Shown here: positions 1 to 9,309 of the stretch, in pieces
Layout: each line of letters opens with the position of its first letter
Numbering within the stretch: position 1 is the first letter of the stretch
Assembly (NCBI GenBank): GCA_000697335.1
Contig: JNEM01011528.1
Coordinates: forward strand, 1-21,784
DNA: 21,784 nt
Direction: 5' to 3'
Origin: Conidiobolus incongruus B7586
Taxonomy: Eukaryota > Entomophthoromycota > Entomophthoromycetes > Entomophthorales > Conidiobolaceae
Notes under the pieces: model-generated
Told to the model about the DNA's origin: nothing
Seen by the model: the letters and a program-made list of their open reading frames with translations, nothing else
Database searches by the model: none
Position numbers and translations under genes: made by a program

Positions 1-224
1 AATAATTATTTTTTAATATAATAATTTACTTTTTAATAAAAATTTTAATTTTATATTTAATAAAAAAATTATTTATTTTATCAATAATTTTTAGATAAAT
101 GAATATCAAGTTTATTATTAATATTATATTTTTTTCAAAAGGTTAATATTATCATTATATTTTTATTTTAAATTTTATAATAAAAATTTAAGAAATTATC
201 ATATATTTCTATACCTTAGTTATT
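1..224. other. AT-rich spacer
   Basis: This is almost pure A/T sequence with short homopolymer runs. No open frame, splice pattern or RNA gene can be seen. It may be the outer, more decayed part of the repeat arm that follows, but similarity to the right-end copy fades here. Confidence 0.5.
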
Positions 225-690
225 AAAATAAAAATAATATAATATATTGGGGAATAATTTTTTTATCACTCAAGAAATTCTAACTATTATATTAATACAA
301 AAAGTTATATTAGAAGTACCTTATTTTATGGATTAGTTTAACTTAATGCTTTTTGCCTAATATTATTTATAGCCACCTAAACTCAATAATTGAAACTATT
401 ATAAAATTATGACAAGCCAATCAATAAACCTATCTTTCTATCTTTATTTTCAAAAATATCTAGTCTCTAAGTTTTTCTAATTATATTTACAAAAAGTATA
501 GAATTATGATAAATATGAGATATTTATTTTATTTAAAGACCTTGATTTATAATAAGCTATTTTCACTTAATTTGGTGAACCCTCTTAATTTCCCTTAATT
601 TTGTGGTAATCTATTATTTACCACTGGTGATTCCCTATTTAAGCTCTAAAAGACTACTTCCTCCCATATTTACAGTTGCCAAATATAAAC
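225..690 (+). repeat. Left arm of a degraded ~460-bp inverted repeat
   Basis: Read on the plus strand, this stretch matches the reverse complement of about 20470-20925. Anchor blocks are TTTGGTGAACCC (571-582) against the minus strand at 20577-20588, and TAAGCTCTAAAAG (640-652) against 20508-20520. A further match links the region around 303-330 to about 20815-20842. The copies differ by many substitutions, a large share of them C/T and G/A changes on either copy, and by small indels. No open frame survives. It is probably a relic of a dispersed mobile element of unknown family. The edges are approximate. Confidence 0.7.
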
Positions 691-2159
691 CATATAAATT
701 TCAATTAAATTCAAATTTTTTATATTTTTAATTATTAAAAAATTTTTCAATTAAGCAAAAAAATAATAAACTTTAATAGATTTTAACATGTTTTTTAATA
801 TATTTAAGATTAATCTTAAATAATATAACAAATACCTAAATAATTGTTTTTTGAATATAAAATAAAATAAGAAAATGAAAATTTATTCCTGGTATAAATT
901 ATAATATAAAAGCTTTATAATAATTATTTGTAAGATAAATTATTGGAATAAATATTATAAATAGATATATTGATTAGTAGTATAAAATTTATAATTATTA
1001 ATTATAATCTTAATAAGGATAATAAATAAAAAACCTTATAAATTACGTTTTAATAATATTTGTTTATTTTTGAATATTAAACATTATAATAAATTTATAT
1101 AAATGAATAATAAAGAATGTAATATAAATTCAATGAAATATTAAATAAATAATAATATTTTTTAAGCTTTCAAATAATAAAAATAATAAATAAAAGAAAA
1201 CAAAATATTATTTTATTAAAATATTATTTAATTAAAGTTAAAAAGAATTCTATATTTAAAATCTAAAAACACTATATATTTAATATATAAATACATATTA
1301 TTTCAAAATTATAAAATAAAAAAATGTTTATGATTATGAGAATTAATACTATATTCTTTTAAAAAATTATCTATTATATTATGAAAATATCAATTTGAAC
1401 TCAGTTAAAAATTAAATAAAATAAATATAAATCAAATACACTCTTTTTTAAATTGTAAATCTAGGTAAATATTTTTGATTCTGGTGTCAAATAAATTAAA
1501 CAGTTAAATTAGTATCAAACAAGCTGAATGATAATTATTAACTTAAAAAATAAAGCTTGGTGATTGTATGAATTTATTTCATTACTATTCGCAATTAGTA
1601 ATGGTATTTAACTTTTAAAATAAAATATAATTAACAAGGTAAGTCTTATTTTTGATCTTGATATTCGTAATTTTATAACAAGTTATAATCAAATCTTCAA
1701 ATAAATAGAAAAATATTAAAAGAATTCATTTATTCAGTTTTGTTTTTAATTAATTTTAAACCAATCTGCAAAGAAATCTATTATAAAAATATTATAATAT
1801 AGGAAGTATTATTACAGAATTTAAAATTCTTAAATATATAGAAAAACTACAAATTTGGTTAAGTAATAATCTATTATTTTGGTTTTTGAATTTAAGACAA
1901 GAAATATATACACAACTGTTAAAATGTATCTTGAGTAAAAATATAAAAGTAATATTAAAATAGTCTTAATACAGATTAAAGCAAAGTTAAGTAAAAATAT
2001 ATATTCGGTTAAAAATAATCATTTTTGATAAGTATCAAATAAGAAAAACCTATGGTAATTATTGATATTTTTATATACTGCTTGAGTCAAACAAAACTTT
2101 CAAATATCCTCAATGTTATATAAAAACAGATTAATATTGTAATATTAAATAAAATATAC
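691..2159. other. AT-rich gene-free spacer
   Basis: No coding exon or RNA gene could be supported on either strand. The only structure noted is a perfect 8-bp stem with an 8-base loop at 1580-1603 (CATTACTA paired with TAGTAATG), which may be chance in DNA this AT-rich. Confidence 0.5.
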
Positions 2160-2330
2160 TCCTTGGTTATTTAAGAGTTAATCAAGGCAGTCTTCCAGGA
2201 TTGGAATTGCAACTAGCTCTCTTGGAGTCTCTGGACTCCATATATAAGTTGGACAAGAGTGAACAAATTTGACCAACTTGGGATAAGTTTAATTTTAAGC
2301 GAAGGTCTATACAAGGTAAAAGGAGTATAA
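2160..2330. other. GC-richer island with hairpins upstream of the first TVP18 gene
   Basis: The base composition is visibly more balanced than in the surrounding DNA. It holds a perfect 7-bp stem with a 4-base loop at 2223-2240 (TGGAGTC paired with GACTCCA), directly followed by TATATAAG at 2241-2248. A second stem pairs AAGTTGG (about 2246-2252) with CCAACTT (about 2273-2279). Short open frames exist on both strands but none has a recognisable product. It could be promoter-proximal DNA, a small structured RNA or a decayed mobile-element fragment. The TATA-like site lies about 250 bases before the downstream ATG, which is far for that gene's own promoter. Confidence 0.35.
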
Positions 2331-2493
2331 AAAATTTTTTTGAAATTATGATTTAATAATTTCCCATAAAATTTTTTCAATTTTCGCAGTCATGTATCCA
2401 ATTTAAATTAAATTTTTTAATATTGAAGGTATTCATTCGAATTGAATACTTATATCTGATTCATTTTCATTAACAGTAACAATTTTAATAAAC

Positions 2494-3350
2494 ATGGGTT
2501 CTTTTGATAATTTTAAAGAAGAATTGAAATCTGGTAAATTTTCTATTTACGGTCAATGGTAATCCTATCTCTATCATATTCATTATTATTTATTCAATAA
2601 TAATTATTAGGTTGGGTTTAATCTCTGGCATACGTAAGCAGATTATAACATATAACTCATCAATTGTTTAGATTTCATTATATACTTATATTATTCTTTG
2701 TTTAGTTTTGACATTTTTTGGAATCATCAGAATCCTTACATTGGTGATTATTTCTGGAATTTTAGCCTCGTAATCAATTTTACTCATTTCTCATCAATAT
2801 TAATTTTATTAACTCTCTTTTAGTTCTTTCGGTGTAGTAGTTTTGTTTTTGGAAATTCCTTTCTTCAGCAGAGTAATTAAATCTTTATTCTTGCAAATTT
2901 ATTTTAAAAATATTAACCTATTGATTTAGATCTTTAGAACCGGACAGCAATTGTAATCACCAAACAATACTTGAAATATTTCAAATTTATAATAATTAAT
3001 GATAATTTATAGTGAATCCTTTTTAGCTATTTTTGAAAATCACTACTTTAGAGCTGGTTTATACTTAGGGTAACAATTATTCTAATTCTAAATTTCCAAT
3101 TTTAACATTTTAAATAGTGGTGGTATTCTCAATCTCATCTTCACTAGTATTTGGGCCTTTTTCGTATTTTTGGGAAGTATTTTATTACTCTTGTCAGGCA
3201 TCTGTTATGGTAAGTATAATTATTATTTCATCAAGTGAATATAATTTATAAAACTTCTTTATAGCTTTGGCAGGATTTAATCATCAAGAACGTACTACTA
3301 GTAAATTAGCTGGTGGAGATGGTTTATCTGGATTTGTTAGTTTAGCTTAA
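2494..3350 (+). CDS. TVP18-like Golgi membrane protein, tandem copy 1
   Basis: This is a predicted four-helix membrane protein of 152 residues, close to the usual size of fungal TVP18 proteins. The family localises to late Golgi vesicles and is related to the Flower (CG6151-P) group; its molecular activity is not firmly known. Exons are 2494-2558, 2611-2633, 2706-2769, 2824-2872, 2930-2952, 3013-3069, 3118-3209 and 3265-3350, separated by seven GT-AG introns of 48-72 bases. Family landmarks are KFSIYGQWLGLI near residues 15-26, FLEIPFFSRIF at 59-69, FESFLAIFENHYFR at 75-88 and CYALAGFNHQERTTSKL at 123-139. Helices lie roughly at 22-45, 47-66, 89-107 and 108-127. ATG 2494 starts the conserved N-terminus, and TAA closes the frame. 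It is about 61% identical to the next gene by direct count, with the same exon lengths, so the two arose by tandem duplication. The second and third helices differ most. Confidence 0.85.
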
Positions 3351-4310
3351 TCATCATTTTATCATCGGCATATTGAATTATATTTGATTCAGATTGATAT
3401 GATTTGCTTTATACAATTTATAATAAAATTCTATAATAATTAGTAACAGAATATCAAATTAAAATTGTCAATCTATACCAAATTTGCTAATAAAATTGAA
3501 AGTAATATTTTGTATCAATTCAATAATAACTTAATAATATGAATTTTCTATTTTTATCCAATTTAATTATATACTATTCTAGTCATAATATAAATTCATT
3601 ATAGTGACGTTATTTAGGATCATACAAAATATATTCAATTTTTTGACCAGTTATTGGCATAATAATTACTGAGGGTTTATTCAACTGTGTTCATTTTAGA
3701 GTTCATTGAAAATTAATCAATTGTAAACCAAATAAAATTATATAATTTTAACGATACTTAATTTTTGGAATATAAATTGTTTATATCGTCCACTTATTAA
3801 AATTAGTTTAAATAATTTAGAATTTAACAATTAATTTCGAAAAATTTAACTATTGCTTTATTTCAATCTACATCACAAAAGTTAAATATTCATCATTAAT
3901 TCATTATGAATTATATAATGGTGTGAATATTTTACTACCAATATTGAGTATTATTAGTTATTAGTTACAATATTAAAAATAATAAAAATATAAAATAATA
4001 TCATTAATATTGTCAAATTTATTTTAATTTAAAATTCATATATTTTATTAATTATTTATTCAGTTTTATCAAACTAAATATTATAACAAATAAATATATA
4101 TTTTTTTTCGGTTCTAGCTATATCAATACTAATATCCACGACATAGTAATCATACAATAATATATAATTCTTTAACCTTAATACCAATTTTTCCAAGTAA
4201 ACTATTTTTTCAATTTTTTGGTATAATATAGAGATCTTCCAATAAAAAATAAAATTAATAATATAACAGTTGTGGAATAATTGCCATTTTATAATTAGAT
4301 AATCCAAACT
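3351..4310. other. AT-rich spacer between the TVP18 copies
   Basis: This stretch lies downstream of TVP18 copy 1. No exon, RNA gene or third TVP18 remnant can be recognised in it. A 97-codon minus-strand open stretch (4074-4367) enters from the right but has no ATG at its 5' end and no recognisable features. Confidence 0.5.
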
Positions 4311-4440
4311 ACATTCGAAGTCTGAGTATGATCTGTGATTTAGTATGTCAATCATCCATTTTGACAAAAGGAATTGCCCTGAATGTTTCCCAAAGTGGGA
4401 ATTGATCTTTTACGGACTTTGAAATACACAGGCTTAAACT
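4311..4440. other. GC-richer island with a short hairpin upstream of the second TVP18 gene
   Basis: The composition is more balanced here than in the flanks. A perfect 6-bp stem with a 3-base loop sits at 4387-4401 (TTCCCA, AAG, TGGGAA). The minus strand is open through part of the island but shows no known domain. As at 2160-2330, this patch precedes a TVP18 copy, here by about 480 bases. I see no convincing sequence similarity between the two patches. It could be a regulatory segment or a worn fragment of a mobile element. Confidence 0.3.
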
Positions 4441-4923
4441 AACATAATTAATTGAATGTCTAAATTTAGTAATAAATTTTGTTAATATCTGCTTGATTTT
4501 GTAACACAAAGAATCGAGTTCTTTGAAATTTGATAGTTTATTATGATCTCACAGATTATATGAGTACTGAAGGAATATTTAATAGGTTTTTATAATGTTT
4601 ATTGAATTAATTATTATATTATTTAATAATTGTAAGCAATGATTTAAATATCAATTTTATTATTCAATCATATGTTACATTGTCTTAATCAAGACTTTTT
4701 AAAACCAATAAATTCGAATTTTTTCTAATTAATAAACAAATAGACAAACATTCCAGAACTTGATTCATTTAAAATTGATTAATTACAATTAAATTCTCCC
4801 AAATTAATCCCTTATCCAAATTTATTCAGTCCAAAATAAATGTATCATATTATAATCACAGTAATGTTAACACTTGTTGACAATTTTTTAATTATTATAG
4901 TGTATTAGATAATAAGTATAAAG
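4441..4923. other. 5' flank of TVP18 copy 2
   Basis: This is AT-rich DNA with no exon or RNA gene visible. It presumably holds the promoter and 5' UTR of the gene that starts at 4924, but no clear TATA box or shared motif with the first copy could be picked out. Confidence 0.4.
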
Positions 4924-5761
4924 ATGGGTTTTTCTGATAATTTGAAAGAAGAACTGAAGTCTGGTAAATTTACTATTTATGGGCAATGGTAATATATTAT
5001 ATACATTTTATATGAATACTTGTATTAATAATTTAAATTTTTAGGCTTGGTCTCATCTCGGGACTTGGTAAGTCACTTTCATTTTACAGTATCAAAACTG
5101 ATACTAAATTCCACTGTAGTCTTGTTTATTTTCGGTATTGTTTACGTTTTTTCTTTAATGTTCGTCTGGGGTGTCATCTCAATGTAATCAATTTTGGCAA
5201 TTTAATAAGAAATATACTAAATATTATTTTTAGTACTGTTGGTGTTATTGTTATGTTCTTAGAAATTCCTTTTTTCACTAAAGTAAGAATTTTATTAAAA
5301 TTATTTTTACATTTTTTATTAATTTTAATTTTATTTAGATTTTTAAAACTGGACAACAATTGTAATATTTTATTTTTCAAGATATATGATAAAATAATAT
5401 TAATTTATTTTATATAGTGAATCATTTTTAGCTATTTTTGAAAATAATTACTTCCGTTCTGTGCTATATTTGGGGTAATATTATAATTTTGGTTGATAAT
5501 AAGTTTAAAGCTAATTTGGAATATAGAGGAGCTACTGCCAACTTTTTATCATGTATTCAAAGTGTTACAAGTTTGATCATTGGTGGTGTTTTATTAGCTC
5601 TTTCGGGTATTTGTTATGGTAATTCACGATATTATATCTATATACATATTATATTAATCTAATGATTTGATTTAGCTTTAGCAGGTTTGAAACATCAAGA
5701 ACGTACTACTAGTAAATTGACTGGAGGTGAAGGTATTACCGGTTTTGCTACTATGGCATAA
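4924..5761 (+). CDS. TVP18-like Golgi membrane protein, tandem copy 2
   Basis: This is the second TVP18-family membrane protein, 152 residues, with four predicted helices and a probable place in Golgi membranes. Exons are 4924-4988, 5045-5067, 5120-5183, 5234-5282, 5339-5361, 5418-5474, 5527-5618 and 5676-5761, with seven introns of 50-57 bases. The exon lengths (65, 23, 64, 49, 23, 57, 92 and 86) equal those of copy 1 exactly. Landmarks are KFTIYGQWLGLI at residues 15-26, FLEIPFFTKIF at 59-69, FESFLAIFENNYFR at 75-88 and CYALAGLKHQERTTSKL at 123-139. The conserved Leu in the N-terminal EELKS is coded CTG here and TTG in copy 1. Helix 3 (101-110) has no residue in common with copy 1, while the TGQQFESFLAIFEN loop is unchanged. 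This copy looks intact, with all junctions in frame. Confidence 0.85.
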
Positions 5762-6322
5762 ATAACTTTAGATTGGAGTCTTCTATCTCTTTTACTATAA
5801 TTTTTTAATATATCAATCTTATTATCTTTCACTTTTTATATTATATCTTATCATGTTAAATTCATTCAAGATATTCGATCATTGTATATCATTATAATTT
5901 TAACCTTTATTAAACCAAATTAATATATCTATTGAAAAATAATAATACTGGTTTTTATTATTTTAATTTATACATTTATTTTGATAACGATGAATAATTA
6001 TGATCATTAATTCTATATAGTCATTTAAATATATTTTATATAATGATAACATAGAAATCACTATTCCATCAATACTCTTGATATATGATTAATTTTAATT
6101 TTTATTTAATTATGTTAATTATGATAATTTTAATGATAATATCAATACTATAAGTTATTCTGTTAATTTTTATTCAATTCGATTCAATTCCAATTGAAAA
6201 GATCGGAAAATCCCAAATTTAAAAATATCCGTCAAATATGAATCTAAATTAATTGTTAGGAATTTAATAAAAATTTAACTCTTTATTTTCACTCATTAAT
6301 ACAATAACATAAAGCACACATA
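5762..6322. other. AT-rich intergenic spacer
   Basis: This lies between TVP18 copy 2 and the next plus-strand gene. It should contain the 3' end of the former and the promoter of the latter, but no definite signal, exon or RNA gene could be identified. Confidence 0.45.
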
Positions 6323-7205
6323 ATGACAAATAACTCAAGATTATCATTTACAACACCATCAGAATTAATGCACTCAGCACTAAACTCTTTCGCAGTGTTA
6401 TCATCGCAGAGTTCAAATCCTCAAACTCCTACTAATACCCCAAATAGTAATAGTAGTTCAACACATTCTAAATCGGATTTGTTATGGGCAACCAAGTTGG
6501 ATTTGAAGGAGAAGGGTTATCAATGTTTACACGATTTTACACTATTAGCAAAGGTAAAATTCAATTATATAGATATTTAAAATTCTTATTTTTATTTTAT
6601 TAAAATAAATTTTAGGAAGCTACTTATGTTACAGAAACTTCAGAAGTAAATAAAAATTAGTAATTAAAGAAAGAAAAAGGAAAGAAAAGAATTAATTAAT
6701 AATTTAGGAAGTATTAAAATGTGCGAAACAGTTCACTTCAGTAGAACCTAGTATTAAAAATACTCACCAAGTAAATTTAATTTAATTTATTTTTTTTAAT
6801 CTAACTTTTTATAATTTTAGACTTTATTAAAAATAAAACAAAGTATGGCAGGAATTCACCAATGGTAATTTTTATAAAATTATTTGAATTATTTTTTCTA
6901 ATAAATTCTTTTTTATTTATTTATTTTAAATTTAGTAATGAAAGTATATTAGACAGGTATTTTATTTACTTAATAAAATTATGAAAATTTATTAATTTAT
7001 ATATAGTTTTAGAACTCTACCTCAATTACTAGACAGTTTACAAATTGAAGAATTAGCTAAATTAACACCAAATTCTGCGCCTTCTGCATTGAGTCATTCT
7101 ACGAGTGTTGGGAATAACCCTGTGTACTCTAACTTTCATTACTCACTATCCCAGTTGTCTAGTTCTAACGGTTTGGGGCAGGATTTTAATCATAATAATA
7201 GTTAA
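6323..7205 (+). CDS. Small helical protein, possibly BORC subunit 7-like
   Basis: This is a predicted 195-residue soluble protein. Exons are 6323-6553, 6616-6645, 6708-6770, 6821-6864, 6936-6956 and 7007-7205; all five introns are GT-AG and keep frame. The first 50 residues are Ser/Asn/Thr/Pro-rich and probably disordered. Residues about 51-155 are a continuous amphipathic, probably coiled-coil, helical segment, and the tail is again Ser/Asn-rich. From memory of the human protein, the stretch beginning EKGYQCLHDFTLLAKEA lines up without gaps with BORCS7 (EKVTTCGTDVIALTKQV) and keeps scattered E, K, C, D, L and S positions. BORC acts on lysosome or vacuole and endosome membranes to recruit Arl8. 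The resemblance is weak and was not tested by a search; other small coiled-coil subunits (BLOC-1, DASH) are possible. The gene itself is well supported by its splicing; the name is tentative. Confidence 0.6.
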
Positions 7206-7923
7206 TTAATGGTGATTAAATGTTTGATAATTTTGGATTTGTTATTTTTATGTTATTTAATATATAATCAAGATGATTATAAATTTATTGTTCTAAGTTA
7301 TCCATTGATTAACACTGAAATATTCTATTATTATTATTATTATTAATGATAATATTTTTTGTTTTTATTTAAAGTTATATTTTGAAGTTTATATTGTTTT
7401 TTATTATTGTTTCAATATGGGTTGAGTTTTTGTTATTAAATTGACTATTCTAACTAATTGTTCAAATGATTATTTTAATAATTATGAGTTCATTCAAATG
7501 TTTCTTTAATATTATAAAATTTATACACATCAATAAGAGAAAATTTGGAAAAAATAACATATATACTTAATAATCAAAATTTAATAATTGTGACTTGTAA
7601 TCCATTGATTTACAAAATATTGAATTCTGTTTAATTTTTTATTTCATATGTGTTTTTCAAAATTAATCTTATTATATTCATGTAATTAAAAGTAATTTTT
7701 GTTGTTGTTAATTTGAGTAGTGAAAAAAAGTATTTGTTTATTCATAGTGCCTTTTATTGATATAATTATAATATTGAATCATTATTCGAATTAACTTAAA
7801 ATATTATGGGGCTATATGGTATATAAACTAAAATGTCACTAAATCATATAAAAAAATAAATATTTTACAACTTACAATTTAAGTTAATTATTAAATATTC
7901 AAAACAAAAAATAACAATTGAAA
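7206..7923. other. AT-rich intergenic spacer
   Basis: This separates the BORCS7-like gene from the LOA1-like gene. Apart from the short trinucleotide run near 7326-7345 there is nothing recognisable: no exon, RNA gene or clear promoter element. Confidence 0.45.
7326..7345. repeat. (TAT)n microsatellite
   Basis: An uninterrupted TAT/ATT run of about six to seven units lies in the 3' flank of the BORCS7-like gene. Simple repeats of this kind are expected in DNA this AT-rich. Confidence 0.8.
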
Positions 7924-9309
7924 ATGGAAAAATTCTCAACTTGGAGAGTAATACATAAAAACATGATAATATTAATATCATTTATCAACAAATGATTAGG
8001 ATGCAGGTAAAGGTATTCAACCATTTTTACCTATCAAAGTAAAACTAATGAATCTACAAATATCATTCGCTATATCAATAACTATTTAGCCACCTAGTAC
8101 AGGAAGTGACTTTGAAAGTATATTACCCATCTATTTCAAAACTTTTATAATACAACCTGTATTATTCATATTGAAAATCCCTTTATTATTGATAGTTGGA
8201 GGATTGACTTGGTTAGTTAACTCAGTTATTGATTTGGTAAGTTGTATCTCTCTTTATTGGTTTATATTTATTTATATATTTTATGTAATTACCTAATTCT
8301 AACATTGAATATCAATTAAAATTAATTTTGGTGAGTCCATTAGTCAGGCTCAATTTATTTTTATTTGGGTTTTATTATTTTAATTTTGAAGTGAGTACTT
8401 TAAGAAAAGGGTAATATTATATAATTTTTTAATTTTATTAATTATATTGATATAATCGTAGTTCTAAATCTCAAATTAAATATTATATACCTTGTCATGG
8501 TGATATTATTGTGAGTAATTTCACCTCATATGTTGATGTTTTATACTTATAGTTCAAGTAAGGTTAAATATAAACTATAATAAAACATTATCTAATATAA
8601 TGATATAGATTTCAACCTATATTTACCAAATGCTATATTAATGAGTCTAAATTAACGATTGTATCTATTTCTGAATTAATTCAAAATTGTGAATTACCTC
8701 AAAAGTTCAATAGTAAAGGTGTTACTTATAGTTTAGAGGACTTGGTTAAGAAGGCTGAGGATGGAAAATTGGGTCCAATTGTCATATTTTCTGAAGTAAT
8801 TGCCTACTTCATTATATTTAACATTCATTTTATTCATGTGGATTTTAAGGTGTTGCTAATGGTCGTGCTTTATTGAAATTTCACCCAGTATTTAGCAAAA
8901 TTAAAGCTTTGCCAAAGGTTTCTTTGATCTGTTTCAAGTATTTTATTAATTCATTTTTTTACAATATTATATATTAAAATCTATTATTTAGACACAAATT
9001 TCGTCATTTCCCTCCAACATTTCCATCTGGTTCTAAATTTTCTCACTTTTATCATTTAATCTCACAGGTAAATTTACCTATCATTCTAACAAATCCAATG
9101 ATAAATTGGCATTTATTCAGTTATTTAACCAACTATCTATCCAATATCTTAACCACGAAGAAATTACCAGTAACTTTAGTAACAAATCCCTAATCAAATA
9201 TGGCGACAATCTTAAAGAACAGATGCAAGAATTCTCTCGATTCAGACAAACTTCTAATGGTGAATTGGAAAAGATAGAATTTTTGAAATATTATAATTTG
9301 AACCGATGA
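7924..9309 (+). pseudogene. LOA1/VPS66-like lysophospholipid acyltransferase, apparently disrupted
   Basis: The gene is related to yeast LOA1/VPS66, which acylates lysophosphatidic acid at ER and lipid-droplet membranes and affects vacuolar sorting. The start MEKFSTWR, continued across intron 1 as DAGKGIQPFLP, matches the family's N-terminus. Then come membrane segments (about residues 35-65), the active-site block SNFTSYVDVLYL, the later block FSE plus GVANGRALLKF, and the typical C-terminus ending in EKIEFLKYYNL. The catalytic His of the usual HX4D motif is Phe here; from memory it is also replaced (Cys) in yeast LOA1. Likely exons are 7924-7947, 8000-8038, 8090-8236, 8344-8410, 8462-8557, 8609-8795, 8850-8937, 8992-9067 and 9121-9309. 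Three defects stand out. An in-frame TAG at 8550-8552 follows the active site. The intron at 8237-8343 and the one at 8796-8849 each miss one base for the conserved frame. The gene is either decaying, affected by sequencing errors or unusually spliced. If it is intact in the living organism, it should be treated as a CDS. Confidence 0.65.

Noticed and set aside
2160-2330. tRNA gene in the GC-richer island
   Set aside because: There is no cloverleaf, no box B (GGTTCRANNCC) and no suitable acceptor stem.
4074-4367. Minus-strand open stretch of 97 codons
   Set aside because: It opens with TTG rather than ATG, is rich in Ile, Tyr and Lys as random AT-rich frames are, and shows no domain or splice partners.
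5174-5380. Minus-strand open stretch of 68 codons
   Set aside because: It lies across exons and introns of TVP18 copy 2 on the other strand, and its Lys/Asn/Ile-rich product is what AT-rich DNA gives by chance.
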